From: Brugia malayi
Taxonomy: Eukaryota; Nematoda; Chromadorea; Rhabditida; Onchocercidae
Length of the DNA stretch: 64,000 nucleotides
Reading direction: 5' to 3'
Assembly (NCBI RefSeq): GCF_000002995.4
Contig: NW_025062477.1
Coordinates: forward strand, 700,001-764,000
Shown here: piece after piece, positions 50,788 through 62,626 of the stretch
Layout: each line of letters starts with the position of its first letter
Position numbering within the stretch: the stretch's first letter is position 1
Notes under the pieces: model-generated
What the model saw: the letters and a program-made list of their open reading frames with translations, nothing else
Database searches by the model: none
What the model was told of the DNA's origin: nothing
Program-made: the position numbers and the translations under genes

Positions 50788-53054
50788 CAATCAGATGAAA
50801 ATTACAGTTGGAAAAGAGAAATAAAGAATATGGCTAAGAGAAATAAAAGAGATTTTCTGATAAGTGGAAATTATTCTCATAGGTAAAGTACACTACCAAT
50901 ACCACTACCACTACCACTACTACTACTTCCTTTACTAATACTATTAACTACTTTTATTACTACTATCATTATTATCCACTACCATTCATTCATCAGTTCA
51001 TCATTCTTAGCTGCTAGTGGTGAGCAGCTTCTACAGTTTCTCAATTTCTTCTAAATTAGAGCTATGCATAATTACATAATTATTTCAACTTGAATAGATT
51101 ATTCATACAATTTTCAATCTTTTCATTTTATAATTTATGAACTGCTATTAGACATTATTTGAACTTTCAAAAGTATTATAACATAGATTTACATGTTGAT
51201 ATCATTATTCAAGGTCAGTTTAAATTGATACTTTTGTTAACAATTTAACTTGTTTTTGTTATTTTGTTTAATTAAATATTTTTTAATCTAAAATTTGATA
51301 TTATTTTTGTTGCATTTATTGTCGGTGATAAAAAGAACATAAATTAGTCAATGTTTTGTTTTGTAATATATGTGAGTAAAGTTTATTTGAAAGGAAAAAA
51401 TAAGTGCAAAAGTAGAACGATATGATATGACTTGTACCAAAGGCAAAATATTTGATCTTTGTTATACTTAATTTTAATGGTTCTCGTAAACAAATCTGTT
51501 GAAAAAAGTGCTTATGTATGTAAGTGAGCAGAATGATATAGAAAGTACAGTGCCAGAGATAAATAAGGTCACCAAACAAAGGTTTGCTTGACCTTTACTA
51601 TTGATTTTTTTATTGACATTTTGGAGGGATTTTTAGTGCTGAAAACAATTTCAAAATGCAAATCAATAGTACTTAAGTATCATTGATACTAATGCATTAC
51701 TATACGCAACAAAGAATTAAACAGAATTGAGTTAAAAAGTGAATGAAAAGATACTTGTCGATCTTTTTATCGTTTCTAATTTAGTTATGCTAATTTTGAT
51801 ATCGTCTAACTTGGATATCTCTCTATCACTATTCCATAAACACTGTTATTATTTGTTATCATAGTTTAACGATGATCTGAGAGCTAAATTTGTAAGCTTG
51901 AAATTTTACAAATCTAAATTCTTTAAAATGTGAAACTGTTATTCAAAAGGAATAACTGAAAATTTGGGTGAAAATTTCTTTTTTTTTTTTCCTTTTATTT
52001 ATAGTATTTTTGTTTACGGCTTATTAATTAGCAATCTTTAGTTTGCTAAATCTGCTCAAATTTTAATGCAAATATTAAGCAAACAGAGTTCAAACGCTTT
52101 TATCTATAACTATAACAGTGATTTTTGAACTCTGTAGTTAAAAATGTCATTCGGATAATATGAATACTAAGTACGGTAGTACATCTACGTACCATTTCGA
52201 GATCCAACTATATAGCTCTTGAAGTACCAAAATTACTGTAGAATGACAATATGCTTAAAACATAAACCTGAAATATGATAATTATTTGCATAGTAATTGT
52301 TTAATTGTTTCTTAGTATTATTTGTTGAGTTTGAGATGGAAATAATATCTGAGATTGAAATTATAAAAATTTTTGAAAAAAAAAGTACCAAGTTCCGGTG
52401 CACAAAACTTCATGGAAACGACTTTTGAAACAAAATCTGAAGTCATCATATCTTGACTTGTCTAAAATGATTGGTAGATTAAAAGCTATCACCAAATTAG
52501 TATAATGAGGAAAATAAATGAATAAAGTGTGATTAAATTATAAATGAAAGCAATCTATTTAATTATAAAATATGACAAATAAAGGAGCTTTATAATGCTT
52601 GAGAAAATGTTGCAAAGAATTTAAAAATGTTTTACAATCTTTTCATTTTAACATTTTTGGATAAGGTTTAAAAAAAAAAAAAAAACTAAAGTAAAGTAAA
52701 CATCTGTATCTCAGAAGCACTAAGATCATTGCACTATAATGCCAGCGGGTGATCTTTCTACATCAGCAAAATATTTTAAAAGAGATATCATTAAGTATTC
52801 AATTGTTCAGTACAGTATGTTGGCTATTGGTTATTAATTAGGTGTTTCTTTTTTCTTTTTTTTTTTTTTTTTTTCGTTGAATAAAAAGTATTTGATTGAT
52901 CTTCTTTGTGTGCAAAAAATTATTAATAATTTAAATTCGAATTTAACTGAATTGTTAAAAAAAAAAAATAGAAAGAAAAAAAAAAGTGATAAAAATTAAT
53001 TTATTATATTTCAGGTTATTTATTTTATTTTTTTAACTGAAATTATTGTTCATA
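48057..53054. other. 5-kb intergenic region
   Basis: No supportable gene on either strand. AT-rich, with long T or A runs near 48504, 50755 and 52855, and an ACC/ACT triplet tract. An AATAAA at 48503-48508, about 450 bases after the recycling-factor stop, is immediately followed by an A run and could be a polyadenylation signal. A strong acceptor at 53008-53014, before the next start codon, is a likely trans-splice site. Confidence 0.6.
50891..50930. repeat. (ACC/ACT)n triplet microsatellite
   Basis: ACTACC and ACTACT units, continuing as degenerate ACT triplets to about 50990. Confidence 0.85.
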
Positions 53055-54752
53055 ATGAAAACTTCGAAACGTAAAGATAAGTCTAAACGTAATGATGATG
53101 ATATACATAACGAAAGAATGGTACGTTACGAGTGTCATCGTACACGTATGCTACATCGCGCTGGATTACCACGTAAATTTGGACATATAAGCAATTGGCA
53201 TAAGTATTGCAAACATGACAAATCACCACGACTTAAAATGATGAATTATTTAATACTTCATTCTCCACTTCTGCCATATAGCGATCAAATAATCTCGCAA
53301 CATTTGAGTAGAACACAAAATTGGATGCGAAAACCTGGGCATATTTCGTTCTGTCATGGTATTGGAATAATCAAAAAGGTTAAATTTTATTCATTAAAAT
53401 ATTTCATTTCTTCTTTTTTTTTAGCTGTTGTCTCTTATTAAGTTAATAAAAATATTCCGGTCAATAACTTATAAAAATTCAGATAAATAATTCATAATAG
53501 TTTATTTCAAGATAATAGAAGACAAAAGGAAAGATGAAATGAAAGAGGAGAAGATGAATAAATAATTTTTTAACTTTTCAAAAAGTGAATAATCTTTAAT
53601 GAAAGCCATGAAATAGAACATTTTCCAACATTTTCATTTGTTCACAATTGCTTTATCATTATCATCGATGTTTCTCTGTCATTTATTTGAGAGAATTTCG
53701 ATGAAATTGGCAATTTGTGAGCAATTTTCAGGAACTTGATAATATATGGCTTAGCGAAAGAAAATTATTAAGTGGTTGTTGTTGCAATGTTATGACAATG
53801 CTATTTTGTCTAAGACTGATGTCTGAAATTGAACAAAAAGCTGAAAGATTAGTCAAGAAATATCGTATGCAACAGGTAATTGTCAAATAAACAATAATTT
53901 GTTCAGACGAAAAATCGATATTTCGGGTTATTTTGATAAAAAAGTTCTTGATGATTTATATGTAACACTTTTTTTTTTGAAAGTAAAAAATTTGAAAAAT
54001 TTTTTGAAGGAATTTTGGCCAATATGTGCATTACCAGTTCCAAGTAATGGATCACAGCTAGTGGAAAGTATTGATTTCTCAAGAGATCCATCACAAATAG
54101 GCAATTATTTGGATCATATCAGATCAATCGATATCAGATATCGTCAACATATTCGACGTGAAGATGATACTATACATCTTTTTGCGGAGCGTAATATGAA
54201 ATGGAGAGATGGCGCTGGTGGTAAACTGTTCAAAAAATTAGAAGCGAAATATGATAAATATTTAAATTGCGTAAGTTTCAGTGTATTTAGAATGGTATAG
54301 GAATTGATCAATTTAAATTAATATTTAATTCATTTTATTATACTTAATCATACTTAATTGTGTAGAAATAAAAAATTCACAATGACTCTTAGTTCAATTT
54401 TATTTGAATTAAACATTGTAAAATTAACTTTTACAAATTGAAATCAAACTAAATCAATTTAAATTTAGATTTAATTTAGATGAGATTAATTGTTTAATCA
54501 GTTATTTTAAATTATCCTTTGGACATTTTTCATTCTGTTTAAGTGATTTAAGCTTGATGCATTTTTTAGATAATCAATAGGAGTGTTAAAATTTTGCCCG
54601 GAATTCCGGAAGCTCGAACGATGAAAAAATTAGGAATTCTGAAGTCAGTTTTCCAACGCAGATTCAAATGTGTGCTTGCTGGATGGCCATGCAGAATGGA
54701 AAAGGCTTTGTTATGCACTTATTGTCATTTTCTTAGAGTACAAAAAAGCTAA
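53055..54752 (+). CDS. Hypothetical Cys/Lys-rich protein, 303 residues
   Basis: Four exons, 53055-53378, 53732-53875, 54010-54270 and 54570-54752, all in phase 0 with GT-AG boundaries, encode 303 residues. An acceptor ending at 53014 fits a trans-spliced 5' end. The start MKTSKRKDKSKRNDDD is highly basic and could be a nuclear or nucleolar signal. Exon 1 has many His and Cys residues (YECHRTRMLHR, SNWHKYCKHD). Exon 2 has a CCC triplet then a helix-like segment (EIEQKAERLVKKYR). Exon 3 ends in a charged helix (GGKLFKKLEAKYDKYLNC). Exon 4 ends with a Cys pattern, CVLAGWPC then CTYCHFLRV, that might bind a metal. No signal peptide, membrane segment or family motif was recognised. The exon 3 acceptor TTTTTGAAG is weak, so that boundary is the least certain. 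Function unknown; it may be nematode-specific. Confidence 0.75.
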
Positions 54753-57700
54753 ATTCAAATCTACCATTGTTTTATTATCTTAATTAAACTTTTTTTTTTT
54801 TTAGATTTTATTATCTTAATTCAATGTTATCTCTATTAAAATTATCATATATATCTAATTTTAGGATAGGTGGACAAATATTATCTTTTTTAATCATCAA
54901 ATTCTACTAATTACGAATTAAATCAAGGTTGGAGAAGAAATTGTGTTAGTTAAAAAATTCAGGTGAAGTTTATTCTGATTAAAAAAAAAAGACAGGTGAA
55001 ATTTATTTTGATAAAAAAAAAAAAAAAAATTTCAGGTGAAGTTTATTTATTAAAATAGGTGAAATTTCTTTTGATATCATATTAAAGGTAGAAAGATTTA
55101 AACTGTATAAAACATGGTAAATTTTTATAAAATTAAAGCTATTGTTCAGAATTTTTTTTTTTTTTTTTTTTTTTTGCCTCATTAATCTTTTTCTTAGATA
55201 TCAAAAAAAAAAAGAAAAAATTTCCATGGTTAATTTGTAAAAATGATTTTACATATATACCTTGGAAATTTGTTGGGTAATTTAAACAGTGGCAGATTTG
55301 TAATTTGTAAGACACGTGCGATACGTCATTACTTTCCTTTTCCCATTGAATGTAATTTCAATTTATATTTTCAAGCAAATTTTTTATCAGTCTTACGTGT
55401 AAATTTATCAATTGTTGATATTTTCTCATATTGAATGTATTTTTAATTCATATTATTAAGCAAATTTTTAAGTGAAAAGTAGAAAAAAAAAAAAATTCTT
55501 TTTTCTACTATTACTTATTACCTTAGTTGATAATTCGTGTCAGTTCGATGTACTTTTCATTTGTATCCTCAAACATTTCTCTTCCATTCCTTATCAGATG
55601 ATGGGTCATTTAATTCACGTGTTATACGTCTATTATTCGTGCTGATACGTGCTCAGTTCATGTAAGCTCTTTCATTGTTTTGAAGTTGCCGGTTTCCGCT
55701 TTTTTCTTTCGTTATAAATCTTAAGCAAGTTTTTTGTTTTATATGCTTGTGTCACTTTAAAATGGAAAGAAAATATAATGTGTATTTGGTTAATTGAGCA
55801 ATTTCAAACAAACTTAACAAATGCTAATGAAAAAATAAAATTGTTCAAGCAAAAATGGTAATAAAGGAAGAGTTTTTCCTTTTAAAGGTTTAAATAAAAA
55901 AGTTCTTTCGTTTCTTTTTGGCTAACTGAAAGATTTCCGGATTTTATTCTTGCATTTGATGGAATCAACTGATATTATCAGCAAATATGAAATGAATATT
56001 ATCAGTAGTCATTATGGCATTACAACAGTTCTAATCTTTTAATTCTTACTAAAAAAAAAAGTTAGCAATTGAATATAGCCTTCTATACATTTTCAACAAA
56101 TCAAAAAAAAGAATACCCTACCTAAATACTTGAAATACTTGAAAAAATTTCAACAATTCAAAAAAAAAAAAAAGAATTTGTCTTATTAAGATGGATTAAT
56201 TTATATTTGCAAAAAGATCACACTGAATTCCAATCATAAAATAGCAAATCATATCTTAATTATTTAATCTTACAAAGTTTTTACTTTTTTTTTTTTTTCA
56301 TTTCCACAAGCAAATAAAAAAAAAAAAAAACTGAAAATGTTAATAAACATTTTATATTATTGTTCTATTATGATAACCTATATGACCTAATGATTCTAAA
56401 GTTATCTATTAAATCTCTTTTCTAAATGCATATTTCTTTAATGACAAATTCAAAAAAAATAAAAAATAAATAAATAAAAAAGAGAAATTTATGATCTCTT
56501 AGAAAGAATCATTAATTGAATAAAAATTCTAGAAAATTCTTCCAAATTTAGTGTTTTGTATATCAACTAAGATCACATTCAGCCAATAGCAATTTATTCT
56601 GAGTAATTTTCGCCATTTAATCCTATCATAAAGCAGGAAAAATTCAAAGGTTAACATTTGTTATTAGTAAATGTTTATTTCATTTCTTTAATGGCTAATT
56701 CAAATTTGCATTAAATTATTATTTTTTTTAAATAGTGTATTTAAGACTTTATTAAATTTAAATTTATCATTAATTTTATGATAGAGAACAGATAGTATTT
56801 ATGATAAAATATTCTTTACATTTTTAATTTGTTCATTTTTTTTTTTTTAAAAGTTTTCAAATAAAAATGCAATGATAACGATCTGTTTTTGTAATGAGGA
56901 GAGTAGTTAGTTAGAAATATGTCTTCTTGACCTCTCATCAAGGGTGTGGTCTGATTTGTTTGTTAGCCATTGCCCACTATCCCTCTTACGGTACTCTTGC
57001 CTTTTGGAGTTTGCTCACTTTTCTTATTGAAAGAAGACAGAGTGACCGCTGACCATCCCTCACAGTGACCATCATTTTTCTACCTCAATCGAGACTGATA
57101 GGTTCACTTACAGAAAGGTTTATCTTTATCTGTTATCCTATTTAGTTCACATTTCTTCTTTTTTTACCCTACATATTTGCTATAATATCGGAATAATTTC
57201 ATCATTTATCTTTTTCTAATCTTTGTCAAAAGAAAACAATCAATCAATAGGTCATTTTAATAAATCAATATATCCAATTTATGTCCATTTTTTTTCTGGG
57301 AATGTAATAATTCGAAGAATTTTGCAGAAATACATTAATGCTTGAGAAAATACGAGCTAAATACTGAAATTTGAGATATTTGGAGATGTGCTCGAGAGAT
57401 TAGAATCATTAAAACAATCACTGATATTCCGTTCTTCCTAATATATTATAAATTTAATTGTTTATCATTTATATTGATTCATCGCTTTTTTCAGCTCTGT
57501 GTTTGCGCTAGAACTGATAAGTGGTGACAGCAATAAAAGTTTCGAAATCGAATCATGTAACATGCTCAGGTTAATTATTTGTTCATTAAAATTGAATTTA
57601 GAATTTAAATTTTGCTAAAGAGTTTGGCGGAGTGCTCCAGAATTTTCAAACAATTCCAGAAGATATGCCACAAATATTGGAACAATTAATTACGTTTATA

Positions 57701-57850
57701 GTTATATATGTGAGCAATAAATTTGAAAGCAGACAATTGCGCAGCATATTTACAATCTAAATCGTCAATTTTTGGTCACTAAAATTGATTCAAATTTAAA
57801 TTAATTTAAAAATTTCAGACAAAACAAATAAAGCGTTCAAATCAAAGGAA
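54753..57850. other. 3-kb intergenic region
   Basis: AT-rich with long T and A runs (near 55150, 55015 and 56320). A local GC-richer patch at about 56930-57110 (TGACCTCTCATCAAGGGTGT onwards) contains no coherent coding frame that I can recognise. Nothing else could be assigned. Confidence 0.55.
57811..57818 (+). promoter_or_regulatory. Splice or trans-splice acceptor upstream of V-ATPase C-like gene
   Basis: AATTTCAG followed by 32 bases of leader and the ATG at 57851. Its presence suggests that the intronless coding region is still transcribed and spliced at its 5' end, by spliced leader or from an untranslated exon. Confidence 0.45.
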
Positions 57851-58957
57851 ATGTTTCTCATTTCGATACCAATTGAAAATTATACTGATGCTAAATGGTT
57901 AAAATTGAGAACTGTTGCTCTTAACTTTTCGATATTTTCGAATATACGAATTCCGAAATTTCGAACAGCTCCAAAAGCTGAACTTTATGAATTATTGGAA
58001 GATCTATTACAACTGGATAATTCAGTTGAAAATCTACTTCGATCTTTACTATGTACTTTTGAGGGTGTTCTACAAGCGGAAGGTGTCGATTTATTGGAAC
58101 ATTTAGTAATGCATAGGCGTAGATATGGTGAAAATATTACCAATTTCTCATGGAATACAACCAAATATTCACCATATTTGCTATTATCTGATTTATGTCA
58201 TCTATTTTACAAATATTTTCGTGATCTTGATCAGCAGATGCGAAGTAATGTTGCAACATATAAGGAAAATTTGAAAATAGCCACCGAATATATCAGTTTT
58301 GAGGAAACATTAGCCACTCAAAATTTAACTTTATTAATACGTGAGGAAACGGTTATCGATACGCCATATATTGAATCAGTTTATGTAGCTGTACCACAGC
58401 AATCTGTTCATACCTGGTTAAATGTCTATGAAACACTTCATGATTCAGTGGTATCATGTTCCAGTTGTTTTATTATCGAAGATAATGATTATAAGTTATA
58501 TTCAGTAGCAATTGTTCGTGATGATTTTTTGGAATTTCGAGATAATTGTGCTGAAATTGGTTTCATTGCTCGAGAATATCAATCTGATGAGGATGAATTT
58601 GCTAGAAAACTTCATGAACATCGTAAGCTTGAGGAAGCTACACAATATCAAAATATAATGCTTGTTCAATGGCTTAAAATGATTGCTGAAGATATATTTG
58701 AAGTGTTAATTCATATTAAGGTATTCCGAGCATATATTGGAAGTTTGACACAATATGATCAAGATAAATTTCAAATTATTATGTTTTATCCACGAAGAAA
58801 TGCGACGCAACGATTGCTATTTGAATTGAGGAAATTGTTTGAAGAAGAATATATGGAAGCAACAGATCAATCGGATACGGAAGAAGAATTGGTACAAGTA
58901 CACTACTATCCACCTTTCCTAATCTATAAAGTAGGTCTAGCCTTACCGGAATACTAA
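57851..58957 (+). CDS. Diverged intronless V-ATPase subunit C (V1 sector) paralogue
   Basis: Subunit C joins the V1 peripheral stalks to the membrane sector and controls reversible assembly of the vacuolar proton pump. This single 368-residue frame aligns end to end with the family (384 residues in animals) from memory: MFLISIP matches the N-terminal FWLISAP; the segment NIRIPKFR matches the early IPDLKVGTLD region; SYMs of the middle part include YIESVYVAVPQQ (family SEYLVTLLVVVPK) and SVHTWLNVYETLHDSVV (NDWIKQYETLAEMVV); VQWLKMIAEDIFEVLIHIK matches VRWLKVNFSEAFIAWIHVK, followed by a diverged FRAYIGSL block and the C-terminal YYPPFLIYKV (YYPYVYYKI). The family NFQAMLLQP block is only FQIIMFYPR here. 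Family genes in animals normally have introns; this one has none in its coding part. Length and an intact frame over 1.1 kb of AT-rich DNA argue for a functional gene rather than a pseudogene. The standard subunit C gene was not seen in this window. Confidence 0.85.
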   Translation: MFLISIPIENYTDAKWLKLRTVALNFSIFSNIRIPKFRTAPKAELYELLEDLLQLDNSVENLLRSLLCTFEGVLQAEGVDLLEHLVMHRRRYGENITNFSWNTTKYSPYLLLSDLCHLFYKYFRDLDQQMRSNVATYKENLKIATEYISFEETLATQNLTLLIREETVIDTPYIESVYVAVPQQSVHTWLNVYETLHDSVVSCSSCFIIEDNDYKLYSVAIVRDDFLEFRDNCAEIGFIAREYQSDEDEFARKLHEHRKLEEATQYQNIMLVQWLKMIAEDIFEVLIHIKVFRAYIGSLTQYDQDKFQIIMFYPRRNATQRLLFELRKLFEEEYMEATDQSDTEEELVQVHYYPPFLIYKVGLALPEY

Positions 58958-59778
58958 AATGATGATTTTTATTGTGCCTTTTATTGCTTTGTATTTATAA
59001 AGTGATTGATTTTCCTGTTTTTATCTGTGTTTAAGAACATAAATATAAATTGTCAAAAGTGAATAACAAAGGAAGAAACATTATAAAACTTCCTTCCAGC
59101 ATTATATTACATTATCAATACTTCGCCTAACAACTGATCCCAAAGTTTTCAGTATTAATAAATGTAATTCTTCACACTTTGCATTTTGACTTTAATTCAT
59201 GTGCTAGTAAACTGAACTAGAAAATACTCCTTATCAAGAATAGAAAATATAATTACTAATATTTCGGTCACGAAAAAGATATCCATACTTATATCTCTGT
59301 TGTATCTAGATTCCAAGTATTTCTAGGAAACGTAGAAAGTAGGTTAATACTGAGTTAGAATTGTAATCAAAAACAGTGATAAGAATAGCCAATTTAGGGA
59401 CGTTAACAATTCAAACAGAAATGAGAATCTGTAATGAAAAATATCCAAAATTTTTTTATTAAAACAGCATATGTTGGTTTTCAAAGTTACGATTATACGA
59501 GAATCCTTCTGTTGTCTCCAGAAGTTGATAAATCCTTTCATAAATCAGTTCTACAGCATTTCAACTTGTTCATTGTTTTCAACACACTTGCAATTATCTT
59601 TAAGCTTGAATCTTTTTTAAATATCCACAACTCTGATTACTTAGAATTAGGAAACTTTTGATCGATGGTGAATTCGATCAAAGCATATTTAAGAGAAAGA
59701 TATCAATAAATACTTTTTATATAAACCGATGTAATTATAAAACAAAAAAGTCAGATTGAACAAGAAATGAAACTGCAT
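58958..59778. other. Convergent intergenic region
   Basis: Lies between the 3' ends of the V-ATPase C-like gene (plus) and pbs-4 (minus). AATAAA at 59157-59162, 200 bases after the stop, is a candidate polyadenylation signal for the plus-strand gene. An open frame at 59434-59661 is not supported as a gene. Confidence 0.5.
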
Positions 59779-61618
59779 CTAAACTTTGATATCCTCCAGC
59801 TGTCGTGTTCCATTCTTATCGATAACCATTACCTGAAGAAACATTTAATCAAAGCTGAAAAGAAAAAATTGGGACGACAAAAGTTTTTCCGATTTTATTT
59901 GATGCTCCTAAAGATTTCCATAATATTTTAAATTTAATTCAAACCAAAGTTTTAAATACTTCAACATCAAGCTAAATAAGAGAAACTGAAAATCTTTACT
60001 TCAAACGCCGGCAAATTGACGATGAAACGACGTTTTGATTCATGCAGACATTTCTTTAACAAACCGATGCCATCCTCTTCGGACATATCTAAAACAAGAA
60101 CATATCTAAAACAAGAACAATTACAATAGATCACACAATAAATAATTTCAGATCGGTGAACTAAAATTAAATCGTTCATATATAGAATTCGAAGAACTAA
60201 AAAAAAGTACAATATAAGGAAAACGATTCCATTACATAAAAGATAAGCGGGTATTCATAAGGAAAAATTTTATGATCTATCTAAATATAACAATAATAAT
60301 AAGACATCCTTTTCACGGAACACAATTATATCACACTTAAAAGGAAATCATCAATAAAACTGGTACTGTCCTAATATTGATGATTAGTTAGAGGGAACAA
60401 ATAAGAAACTGAGCATACTAACTAACCACTCCTATATGTTTTGTCTAGAATTGAATAACAGAGTCGTCCACTGAATCCACGAAAAATATACGGCTAAAAA
60501 TATTAACATTCTCATTATGCAAGAAAGCAATTCGGACTAAATGTAATATACACATTTTGCTTAACATTTCCAGTGTCAAAATAAGCATCGACAAAGCTGG
60601 AGAGTAAATGAATTGATTTATAAAGGAACGAGAAAGCGAAATTACAATTTTTTTTCAGGAAAAATAAGCCTTTCAAACACTGCTGCTACTACGAATATAG
60701 ATAAACTCAACATTTTAACTAACCTGGTCAATAATACCGTTGCCCAAGTAATCAACAGAACCAAGAAAAGCTTTGTTTTCAATGCTGTCATAACCACCAA
60801 TCAATGTATCAACAACGTAATAATCCTGTGTTCGTAAAGCTTCAGCAATACTCCGACGAATCCAGTGATGACTTGAACGTGGACTCATTTCATAACCTGC
60901 AATGTACTTTACCTGGCAAAAAAAGCCTAGGAATTGAACTTCGGAAATCTCGTCTAAAGTCCAGTTTCTTATTGTTGCTATAATGATGATTAAAAATTGC
61001 TGCAAAATAACATATGAGATTTAAATTGTCAAAACGTAAAAACAAAGAAATTCTATGTGTATTGTTTAGTAGAAATCACTTACCGTATCGAAGTTTATAA
61101 AGTTGAATATTTCGTTTGCACCAATCTCCAAACTGCGCTACATCACCATCTTCACCAATGCATATCATTGCTAATTTATCACCCAAGATAAATTTCTTTT
61201 CCTCATCTGTTAACAAACACATTAAATACTGCTTACTTCTCGAATAAAACCTCATATCACACTGCAAAACCCTAACACACGAACAAATAATCTGAATACA
61301 TATTATTATCTTCAAACAAATAATCTGAATTATCATCTCTGTCTAAGGCTACAAATGCTCTTTTTTACAGTCTTGACAATCTGAAGCAATTAAGAATTTG
61401 AAGCACCACGAGTTTTTTCAGTCCTATCATTAAATTAATTTCAACTCACTCATTCCCACTCAATATGACACAGCAATCTAAACCTACGAAGTTTCATGAA
61501 GAAATAAAAAACAACCATCGGCAACAACAATTGCTCCATGTGCAAAGCATGAACGATCCGCTGCCAAAATCACATAATCCTTAGTACATATTCCAATTAA
61601 AAAATGCGTGCCGGACAT
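59779..61618 (-). CDS. pbs-4: Proteasome subunit beta type-2 (beta-4)
   Basis: Non-catalytic beta-4 subunit of the 20S proteasome core. Six minus-strand exons, 61618-61516, 61206-61084, 60896-60724, 60493-60427, 60088-60000 and 59832-59779, agree in phase at all five junctions and give 202 residues (human PSMB2: 201). The start MSGTHFLIGICTKDYVILAA corresponds to the family MEYLIGIQGPDYVLVAS; as in the family there is no propeptide and no catalytic N-terminal Thr. Further matches are GEDGDVAQFGDWCKRNIQLY ([20 protein letters not shown]), GYEMSP, LIGGYD, VDYLG, SILDKTY, ESKRRFIVNLPAF (ELQKRFILNLPTF) and the C-terminal IDKNGTRQLEDI. Acceptor TATTTTAG lies three bases before the ATG. The residues corresponding to the family AKAPFAAHGYGAFLTL (here QPYIFRGFSGRLCY) are the most diverged part. 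The gene is divergent to rpl-34, about 1 kb away. Confidence 0.93.
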
Positions 61619-62626
61619 CTCCTAAAATAACAGTTATCATTTGAACCAAATTCAATAATAATTCGATCACATAAATATTTGTTATTCAGATAATTAGCTA
61701 CAAAATAATAATACAAAGTTAAAATTAATGAAGTACAATGTGCATGGATAGTACACAAAACAGCCATGTTTTCCAAACCAACATAAGTTTATCAGCCATA
61801 TCTGTAGACCCTATATTTTTTAATTGTTACTGTAAATACATATGAATTTTTTCGATCCCGATCAATAATGTGCCAAATATACTTCTAAAAGACATTCTGG
61901 AAATGCTATTTCGACAAGAATCTCATCAATCATCCCTGTTTCATGCAGGAATTCCGCGCAACTCTTGCATAGAACAAAAAAATACAATGTGTCATCAGTT
62001 CTCTTCTTATATGAAACAAAAAGTAGCAAACAGAATTAGCTCTAACGCTTGAATCAATTAATATATCAAAATACCCACGGTGAGTTATATCTTCGCGCAA
62101 TCTCAGAAATCCATAAAAATAAAAAAGCAAAAATCTGAAAATTTTATCAATTCTTCCCTTCCCTTCAAATCTCGCTATGTCACTTTGCCAATTCCAGACT
62201 AAAACTTTCACTCAAATGTGAATTTTCTGACGAAATTAAAAGATTTAATATAATTCCTAACTAGTTTTGCATGAATACATAACAAAACCATTCAGAACGA
62301 AAGGAACTTTTGTCACCTTACTCAACAATGACAGTGGAAACAATGTTTCATAGTAGCCCTGATATGGTTGTACCACGATGATTTTCATTTGTCCTAATGT
62401 GTAACGTTTAACGCTGCGTGTACCAACCGTGTGGTTTGGCAGTGCGTGATTTTTTGATTGAGGGGGCGTCACGTGATTCGTGAGCAATGCTTCACGTACG
62501 ATTTGTGAGTATAGACAATTTGATGGCTTTTCGCATTGAAAATGGTAGATTAAGTGGTGTTCTGTACACGTTGAAGTCACTCAATAATTCATTTATTCGG
62601 CAGCTAAATCATTTTAGGTTGGAGAA
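61619..62626. promoter_or_regulatory. Divergent promoter region between pbs-4 and rpl-34
   Basis: One kilobase separates the two head-to-head housekeeping genes, so promoters for both should lie here. The part nearest rpl-34 (about 62390-62520) is conspicuously richer in GC and CpG than the rest of the window and contains ACGT-type motifs. A 107-codon minus-strand open frame at 62257-62580 crosses it but has no recognisable family. The acceptor CATTTTAG at 62610-62617 lies nine bases before the rpl-34 start. Confidence 0.5.
62470..62475. promoter_or_regulatory. CACGTG E-box
   Basis: A perfect CACGTG palindrome, about 150 bases before the rpl-34 start, inside GGGGGCGTCACGTGATTCG; TTCACGTACG follows 21 bases on. 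This is the consensus for bHLH factors of the Myc/Max type, which are known regulators of ribosomal protein genes in animals. Whether it is used here is inference. Confidence 0.35.
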
